Source: Omnitrophica WOR_2 bacterium RIFCSPLOWO2_12_FULL_51_24 (lineage in GTDB: Bacteria > Omnitrophota > Gorgyraeia > Pluralincolimonadales > Pluralincolimonadaceae). From it: 10,820 bases of DNA. Positions 6,219 through 10,820 of this stretch are shown one piece after another; positions within the stretch are counted from its first letter, which is position 1; each line of letters begins with the position of its first letter. The stretch spans positions 1 to 10,820 of the forward strand of contig MHHC01000009.1 of NCBI GenBank assembly GCA_001805885.1. Direction: 5' to 3'. Position numbers and translations under genes: made by a program. The notes under the pieces are model-generated. The model worked only from the letters and a program-made list of their open reading frames with translations, searched no databases and was not told the DNA's origin.

Positions 6219-7517
6219 TTATTCGACCTTGAATGACCTGTTCGCTGTGGCGGCGTTCCCGTATCCGTCGTTTATAAAGAGATAAAGCCTGTAAAGCCCT
6301 TTAGCGTTTGGAGCGATCATCTTGAAACCTGTCCCCTGATTTTCAAACTTCACCGGCACCTCCTTATTGACATAATACTGCAATATACCTTCCTGGGCCG
6401 TCGAGACGACGAAGGAGTAATCCAGGGGGTTGCTGTCATTGTCGACAGCTTCCGCGGTGATATCGATAGTCTCACCCGGATTAATTCCTTTAACCTTGCT
6501 TAATTTCAATGTTACTATCCTCGGGGGGAGATTAGACGGCTTGCTGCCTGTATACATCTTGTATATCTCCCAGTACGAGGGACGTTTCAGCAATTTGTAA
6601 TTTAAGTTCCACCAGGTAAGCGATTCCTGGGTAGTCTCGCCGAGATGGAACGCGAATCCTCCGACATTATATCCTTTAAAACCTATTATCTCGTTCGTCA
6701 TATTCCTGTAAATGGCGGCTTTAGCCTGGTCCGGTTCATCTTGAGACGCGCCGTTCGTGTCTTTTTTTACGTCCCACGGGCCGTGCGGTCCGTATTCGGT
6801 CACGCAATACGGGATGTTCAATTCCGCCTTATCCCATCTGGAATGGGACATCCTTATACTGCCGTAGATGTTCATGCCGAATATATCGAGGCTGGGGACG
6901 TATTTCTGGATATACGGCAGCGCGGTCGCATCGGCCGAGGTATAGATGACCGGATGGTCCGGGTCAAGTTTATGGACCATCTGCGCCATCTCTTCGAGGA
7001 ATTTCGCTAACGCTATGCGCTCTTCTTCGTCCTTCGTAAAAAAGATCGCCTCGTTGCCGACGTTCCACATCAACAGCGCGGGATGATCTTTGAACTTATT
7101 GACATAATCCGTTATCTCCTGTCTCTTCTTTTGGTTATATTCGTTATCACCGATATATGTGTATGCACTGCCTTTCTTGGCGAAATTTATCCATATGCCG
7201 GCGTCGACCATAAGGCCGTATTTTAACGCGGTATCGAAATATTCCCGGGTGCCCTGGTCCGTGCCCCACGTGCGGACGGCGTTGGCGCCAAGCTCCCGCG
7301 CCATCTTAAGATAATCCTCGCCCCCAACGCCGGTCATCAGGCCGACGCCGGCGCCCTTGATATAGAACGGCTTGCCGTTTACTTCGAGAGCCCAGCTGCC
7401 TTTTTCTCCTGTAATTTTGACTACGCTACCTATAATCGTCTCCTGACCGAAGCAGGGAAAGATAACGAGCAGTAGAATAAAAGATATCAGGACAGATGAT
7501 GAGTGTCGTTTACGCAT
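6219..7517 (-). CDS. Exported glycoside hydrolase, GH2/clan GH-A TIM-barrel type, with C-terminal Ig-like domain
   Basis: 432 residues from the preferred ATG at 7517. An in-frame start 16 codons upstream (7565) would place a charged MRYKQDLIRKRKGYNT stretch before the signal peptide, which is less likely; AAAGG lies 10 nt before the preferred ATG. MRKRHSSSVLISFILLLVIFPCFGQ is a Sec signal peptide. The barrel begins at LEVNGKPFYIKGAGVG, as in GH2 catalytic domains. MWNVGNEA (residues 150-157) carries the acid/base pair N155-E156, and CVTEYGPHGPW (238-248) carries the presumed nucleophile E241, so a retaining mechanism is expected. The GH2 N-terminal sugar-binding jelly roll is absent. From about residue 331 there is a beta-sandwich (PPRIVTLKLSKV through YRLYLFINDGYGN) like cadherin/Ig-type modules. 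Substrate unknown. The start overlaps the upstream phosphatase gene by 31 bp, and rlmN follows after 6 bp. Confidence 0.85.
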   Translation of the reverse strand: MRKRHSSSVLISFILLLVIFPCFGQETIIGSVVKITGEKGSWALEVNGKPFYIKGAGVGLMTGVGGEDYLKMARELGANAVRTWGTDQGTREYFDTALKYGLMVDAGIWINFAKKGSAYTYIGDNEYNQKKRQEITDYVNKFKDHPALLMWNVGNEAIFFTKDEEERIALAKFLEEMAQMVHKLDPDHPVIYTSADATALPYIQKYVPSLDIFGMNIYGSIRMSHSRWDKAELNIPYCVTEYGPHGPWDVKKDTNGASQDEPDQAKAAIYRNMTNEIIGFKGYNVGGFAFHLGETTQESLTWWNLNYKLLKRPSYWEIYKMYTGSKPSNLPPRIVTLKLSKVKGINPGETIDITAEAVDNDSNPLDYSFVVSTAQEGILQYYVNKEVPVKFENQGTGFKMIAPNAKGLYRLYLFINDGYGNAATANRSFKVE

Positions 7518-8092
7518 TGTATTATAACCTTTCCGTTTTCGTATGAGATCTTGCTTATACCGCAATTATCCACCCTTACTCCTTGAAAAATATGGTCAAA
7601 ATCCGCATCCAGGGTCTTTGAAAGATATGCCGCTATCACGCCCCAGTGTGTGACTACGCAAATATCCGTCGCGGAATTTTCTCTCAGTATCGACTCGAAG
7701 GCGCGGCTTACCCTCTTTGTGAATTTCGGCACCCCTTCCCATCCCGGGATCCCCGCCTTCGACGGGACTTTAAGCCAGGCGGCATATGACTTAGGATAAA
7801 GCCTCTTCACTTCATCTATCGTCTTCCCCTGCCAGACGCCAAGGATTATCTCTTCGATCCCCGGCCTGAATTTTATCTTGGCGCCGGTCCGGAGCGCGAT
7901 CATGCGCGCCGTCTGCGCGCAGCGCTTAAGGCCGCTCGAATAGATGACTTCGATGCCTTCTTTTTTAAGGAGGCTTGCGGCGGCCTTCGCCTGCCGTTTT
8001 CCATTTTCGCTAAGGCCCGGGTCCCTTCTTCCCTGGACCCTCTGCTCTTTATTCCAGACAGATTCGCCGTGCCTTAACAGAAATAAATTCAT
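7487..8092 (-). CDS. Histidine phosphatase superfamily protein (phosphoglycerate mutase-like)
   Basis: 201 residues, the usual length for GpmB/CobC-type branch-1 histidine phosphatases. The phosphate pocket is visible: LLRHGES with R7-H8 (H8 becomes phosphorylated), R57 in YSSGLKRCAQTA, E81 in the E-x3-G-x-W-x-G stretch and the second histidine H149 in VVTHWGV. Such enzymes include alpha-ribazole phosphatases, cofactor-dependent mutases and sugar or nucleotide phosphatases; sequence alone does not choose between them, and no cobalamin genes are nearby. No signal peptide, so cytosolic. The ATG overlaps the rnhB stop by 4 bp (ATGA) and has no clear ribosome binding site, suggesting translational coupling. 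The 3' end overlaps the glycoside hydrolase start. Confidence 0.9.
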   Translation of the reverse strand: MNLFLLRHGESVWNKEQRVQGRRDPGLSENGKRQAKAAASLLKKEGIEVIYSSGLKRCAQTARMIALRTGAKIKFRPGIEEIILGVWQGKTIDEVKRLYPKSYAAWLKVPSKAGIPGWEGVPKFTKRVSRAFESILRENSATDICVVTHWGVIAAYLSKTLDADFDHIFQGVRVDNCGISKISYENGKVIIQCVNDTHHLS

Positions 8093-8673
8093 TTTATCAA
8101 AGTAAAACTTCGTCTATGGATCGGCGACGGCCCGAATCTCCTTATCGCCAGGAAATGCAGCTTCGTCCCGTATCCTTTGTGCCTTGCGAATCCGTATTCG
8201 GGATATAAGATATCATAATATGACATTATAAAATCCCTCGTGACCTTCGCTATTATGGAGGCGCAGGCTATAGAGATTGAATGCGACTCTCCATCGATTA
8301 TCGTCGCCTTTGGATGGGGCAATTCCGGATGGATGTTGCCGTCTATAAGGAGAAAATCCGGCTTTACGCCGAGGTCGTAGACCGCCAATTCCATCGCGTG
8401 CAGGCTCGCGCGCAGGATATTGACCCTGTCTATATATTTTTCGCCCACGATGCCGATCCCGACATCCGCTTTTCGCAATATCTCTTCGTAGGCCCTCTCG
8501 CGCGACAGCTTTGTAAGGGCTTTGGAATCGGCTATCCTATTCTTAAATCTGAGATCTCTTAAGATGACCGCGGCGGCGACAACCGGCCCTGCCAACGGGC
8601 CCCTGCCTGCTTCATCTACACCCGCGACCCGTCTTTTACCCTGCCTGGTTAATTTGCGCTCATGATACAGCAT
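8089..8673 (-). CDS. rnhB: Ribonuclease HII
   Basis: Cleaves the RNA strand of RNA-DNA hybrids and removes single ribonucleotides from DNA. With the chosen ATG the protein has 194 residues. Motifs: RRVAGVDEAGRGPLAGPVVA with D20-E21, DSKALT at 49-54, FLLIDGN with D111, and SISIACASIIAKVTRD ending at D147. These are the standard RNase HII landmarks. The fourth metal ligand, usually the Asp of a [KG]-G-D stretch before the S-I-A-A-A-S helix, appears as Glu (E129). An upstream in-frame ATG at 8691 would add MSARRL and enlarge the overlap with rplS from 14 to 32 bp; I prefer 8673 because AAGAAGG lies 3 nt before it and nothing comparable precedes 8691. Typical partner of rplS and trmD. Confidence 0.95.
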   Translation of the reverse strand: MLYHERKLTRQGKRRVAGVDEAGRGPLAGPVVAAAVILRDLRFKNRIADSKALTKLSRERAYEEILRKADVGIGIVGEKYIDRVNILRASLHAMELAVYDLGVKPDFLLIDGNIHPELPHPKATIIDGESHSISIACASIIAKVTRDFIMSYYDILYPEYGFARHKGYGTKLHFLAIRRFGPSPIHRRSFTLIK

Positions 8674-8995
8674 TAGCCTTCTTGCCGACATTTTTGCGCA
8701 TATAATAGAGCTTGGCTCTCCTCGGCTTTGAAGATTTTATCACGTCGACCTTATCCACCGAGGGCGAATGCAGCGGGAAGGTCCTCTCTACGCCCTCGCC
8801 GTAAGAGATTCGGCGGACGGTGAAACTCGACGATACGCCGGATCCCCTCTTCTTTATGACGACACCCTCGAAGGCCTGAAGGCGAAACTTATCCTCTTCC
8901 CTGATCTTTACCCAGACCTTTACCGTATCTCCGACTTTAAACGCCGGTATCTCTTTCTTCAAGTAATCTTTTTCCACGATCGCGCACTTGTTCAT
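8660..8995 (-). CDS. rplS: Large ribosomal subunit protein bL19
   Basis: 111 residues, the normal size for bL19, which lies at the 30S-50S interface. Recognised from FKVGDTVKVWVKI, FEGVVIKKRGSGVSSSFTVR, ISYGEGVERTFPLHSP and the basic ending RRAKLYYMRK. The ATG at 8993-8995 overlaps the trmD stop by one base (TGATG) and lies 8 nt after AAGGAG (9009-9004). A GTG one codon upstream (8998) is also possible with 5-nt spacing; ATG is preferred because bL19 commonly starts MN(K). The 3' end overlaps rnhB by 14 bp. Confidence 0.97.
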   Translation of the reverse strand: MNKCAIVEKDYLKKEIPAFKVGDTVKVWVKIREEDKFRLQAFEGVVIKKRGSGVSSSFTVRRISYGEGVERTFPLHSPSVDKVDVIKSSKPRRAKLYYMRKNVGKKANAVS

Positions 8996-9681
8996 CACTT
9001 CTTCTCCTTCATTTTTTTATACATATCCGGACGCCTTGATCTCGTCCTCTTCATCGCCATCTCTCTTCTCCAGACATCTATCTTATTATGGTCTCCCGAC
9101 AACAGGACGCCGGGTACCCCAAGACCCCTGAATTCCGCCGGCCGCGTATACTGGGGATACTCCAAAAGCCCGGACGCAAATGATTCGAATTCAAGCGAAT
9201 CCCTATCTCCCACGACCCCCGGTACGAGCCTCACCAGACTGTCAACCAGAGCCATCGCCGGTATCTCTCCGCCGGTCAAAACAAAATCTCCTAGTGATAT
9301 CTCATCGGTCACAAGCTTTCTGCGAAACCGCTCATCGATACCTTCATAATGCCCGCAGACTATTATGATGTGTTTATATCCCGAGATTTTTTTGGCGACC
9401 GATTGGGTTAGCGTTTTTCCCTGCGGCGTCATCAGGACGACCCTTGAGGCCCCTCTTTTCAGGGCCGAGACCGCATCAAAGAGCGGCTGAGGCTTTATCA
9501 CCATCCCGGGGCCTCCGCCGAACGGCTTGTCGTCGACTTTCCTGTGTTTGTCGTCCGTCCAGTCGCGCAGGTTATGGACCCTGACATCGACCTTCCCCTT
9601 CTTTCGGGCGCGCTTTATTATCGATTCGCCGAGCACACCTTCGAACATCTTAGGAAAGAGCGTAAGTATATCTATCCGCAT
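8995..9681 (-). CDS. trmD: tRNA (guanine37-N1)-methyltransferase
   Basis: 228 residues, a normal length for the shorter TrmD type. TrmD methylates N1 of G37 next to the anticodon and so prevents +1 frameshifting. It is a SPOUT (knotted) enzyme, and the knot motifs are clear: MTPQGKTL (84-91), VCGHYEGIDERF (108-119), and SLGDFVLTGGEIPAMALVD (129-147), followed by GLLEYPQYTRPAEFRG (171-186) and LLSGDHNKID (193-202). The first codon is the ATG at 9681; a TTG directly before it is less likely. No ribosome binding site is visible, and the rpsP stop is only 4 bp away, so translation is probably coupled. The residue matching E. coli Asp169 (EDSF) seems to be Glu166 (FESF). Confidence 0.97.
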   Translation of the reverse strand: MRIDILTLFPKMFEGVLGESIIKRARKKGKVDVRVHNLRDWTDDKHRKVDDKPFGGGPGMVIKPQPLFDAVSALKRGASRVVLMTPQGKTLTQSVAKKISGYKHIIIVCGHYEGIDERFRRKLVTDEISLGDFVLTGGEIPAMALVDSLVRLVPGVVGDRDSLEFESFASGLLEYPQYTRPAEFRGLGVPGVLLSGDHNKIDVWRREMAMKRTRSRRPDMYKKMKEKK

Positions 9682-9685
9682 CAAT

Positions 9686-9928
9686 TTAAATTATGCCGGA
9701 CTTCCTGAATATGTTCGCGACCGCCGGAGAAGGTTTTGCCCCCATTTTGATCCAGTGGAGTATCCTCTCCTTTTTTAGATTGCCGAAAGCCGGGGTTTTG
9801 GTAGGATCATAAAACCCGAGCTCCTCGATCGCCTTCATATCGCGGCCCTTATGGGAATCGATAACGATGATCCTCTGATGGGGCTTCTTCTTGGTGCCTA
9901 ACCTCTTTAACCTGATTACCGCTGCCAT
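9686..9928 (-). CDS. rpsP: Small ribosomal subunit protein bS16
   Basis: 80 residues, the family's normal length. Identified by the start AAVIRLKRLGTKKKPHQRI, the VIDSHKGRDMKAIEELGFYDP segment and the tail ERILHWIKMGAKPSPAVANI, all typical of bS16. It binds 16S rRNA in the body of the 30S subunit. A strong GGAGG (9941-9937) lies 8 nt before the ATG, inside the 3' end of murA, so rpsP has its own good ribosome binding site even though murA ends only 3 bp upstream. It is normally followed by KH protein and rimM genes; here trmD follows directly. Confidence 0.97.
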   Translation of the reverse strand: MAAVIRLKRLGTKKKPHQRIIVIDSHKGRDMKAIEELGFYDPTKTPAFGNLKKERILHWIKMGAKPSPAVANIFRKSGII

Positions 9929-9931
9929 TGG

Positions 9932-10820
9932 TTACTCCTCCCTTTCTCTGTGTATATTCGCTCCTAATTGCGACAGTTTATTTTCTATCCTATCATAACC
10001 CCTGTCCAAATGATAGACCCTGGAGACATCGGTCCTGCCTTTTGCGGCCATGCCGGCTAACACCAGCGCGGCCGAGGCGCGCAGGTCCGACGCCATGACC
10101 GGGGCGCCGCTTAGTTGTTTTATTCCCTTTACGATAGCGGAATCACCCTCGAGTTTTATCTGCGCTCCCATCCTGGCCAATTCACTGACGTGCATATATC
10201 TGTCGGGATAGATCTTCTCCGTTATGACGCTTATCCCGTTTATTACGGTCATCAGGGCCATCATCTGCGCCTGGAGGTCCGTCGGAAATCCCGGATAAGG
10301 CAATGTCGTTATATCGACCGGCCGCAGCCGCCTTTGGACCCGGACGCGTATATCCTTACCGTGGCGTGTTATCGTGACACCGGACTCCTGTAATTTATCG
10401 ATCAATACGCCGAGATGGTCGAACCTCGCGCCCTTTACGGTAATATCGCCCCTTGTTATCGCGGCGGCTACCATGAAAGTCCCTGCCTCTATCCTGTCAG
10501 GTATTACCTCTGCCTCAGCGCCTCCGAGTTTTTTTACGCCTTCTATCTCGATAAAATGCGTCCCGGCTCCCCTTATCTTCGCGCCCATCTTGTTCAAAAA
10601 ATCCGCCAGGTCGACTACTTCCGGCTCGCATGCGGCGTTCTCTATGAGGGTCTTGCCATTAGCCAGCGTAGCCGCCATCATGACGTTATCCGTAGCCAAG
10701 ACCGATGAGCCGAACGCCCCGCCTAAATATACATGCGCTCCCTTAAGCTGCCTCGTCTCCGCGACGACGTAACCATGCTCTATCTTCAGGTCGGCGGAGA
10801 GCGCCCTTATGCCTTTAAGG
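9932..10820 (-). CDS. murA: UDP-N-acetylglucosamine 1-carboxyvinyltransferase (C-terminal part; 5' end outside window)
   Basis: MurA catalyses the first committed step of peptidoglycan synthesis, adding enolpyruvate from PEP to UDP-GlcNAc in the cytosol. The frame is open to the right edge, adding about 40 codons upstream of the TTG at 10699 (through IEHGYVVAETRQLKGAHVYL), so that TTG is internal and not a start. Conserved features: NVMMAATLA and IENAACEPEVVDLADFLN, IPDRIEAGTFMVAAAIT, LPYPGFPTDLQAQMMAL, RYMHVSELARMGA, DLRASAALVLAG and VYHLDRGYDRIENKL, which include the Asp and Arg residues of the active site. The catalytic loop Cys/Asp (E. coli Cys115) lies outside the window. About 296 of a usual 420 residues are present. 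The stop is 3 bp before the rpsP ATG, so both probably share one transcript. Confidence 0.96.
   Translation of the reverse strand, partial: LKGIRALSADLKIEHGYVVAETRQLKGAHVYLGGAFGSSVLATDNVMMAATLANGKTLIENAACEPEVVDLADFLNKMGAKIRGAGTHFIEIEGVKKLGGAEAEVIPDRIEAGTFMVAAAITRGDITVKGARFDHLGVLIDKLQESGVTITRHGKDIRVRVQRRLRPVDITTLPYPGFPTDLQAQMMALMTVINGISVITEKIYPDRYMHVSELARMGAQIKLEGDSAIVKGIKQLSGAPVMASDLRASAALVLAGMAAKGRTDVSRVYHLDRGYDRIENKLSQLGANIHREREE

Noticed and set aside
7518..7526. TATAAT just before the glycoside hydrolase start as an internal promoter
   Set aside because: It is only 3 nt from the ATG and there is no acceptable -35 box at 16-18 bp; it lies within the coding sequence of the phosphatase and is probably coincidence.
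9932..10699. Start of murA at the TTG at 10699
   Set aside because: The frame stays open to the window edge and the upstream codons encode recognisable MurA sequence (IEHGYVVAETRQLKGAHVYL), so the true start is outside.

Overview
The window is a gene-dense piece of a bacterial chromosome and probably comes from an uncultured, deep-branching lineage. The gene order, compact overlapping genes, frequent ATA and AGG codons and mid-range GC remind me of Candidatus Omnitrophota. That is an impression from memory, not a demonstrated placement. Almost everything lies on the minus strand. The one exception is a markedly AT-rich plus-strand gene at 2349-3125. There are no tRNA or rRNA genes, CRISPR arrays, insertion sequences or other mobile elements that I can support.

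Right part (3133-10820, transcribed right to left) is one tightly packed gene string: murA (5' end outside the window) - rpsP - trmD - rplS - rnhB - histidine phosphatase - exported glycoside hydrolase - rlmN - large exported protein of unknown function. Neighbours overlap or are a few bases apart, so this looks like a single transcription unit. Its first half is a variant of the common ribosome/tRNA cluster (rpsP-trmD-rplS-rnhB), but rimM and the KH protein are absent between rpsP and trmD, and murA stands upstream. Its second half mixes an rRNA methyltransferase with two Sec-exported proteins, one of them a retaining glycoside hydrolase of the GH2/clan GH-A type.

Left part (1-2249, also right to left) is a folate one-carbon operon: fhs - fchA - folD (3' end outside the window). 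Together these three enzymes take formate to formyl-, methenyl- and methylene-tetrahydrofolate. All three junctions overlap or touch (TGATG at fhs/fchA, 11 bp overlap at fchA/folD). FchA is unusually short, and a run of six G lies where a one-base slip would fuse FchA in frame to FolD.

Between the two blocks is a 99-bp divergent intergenic region (2250-2348) and a FkbM-family methyltransferase gene. The intergenic region carries two convincing sigma70-type promoters pointing away from each other. Each -35 box is overlapped by a palindrome, and both -10 boxes lie so close to the start codons (8 and 11 nt) that the transcripts would be leaderless or nearly so. The methyltransferase gene looks horizontally acquired. 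The most interesting points are this control region, the FchA/FolD junction, the uncharacterised 674-residue exported protein, and the embedding of carbohydrate-active exported proteins in a translation operon. I see no clear evidence of a defence, mobile or other wholly new system.
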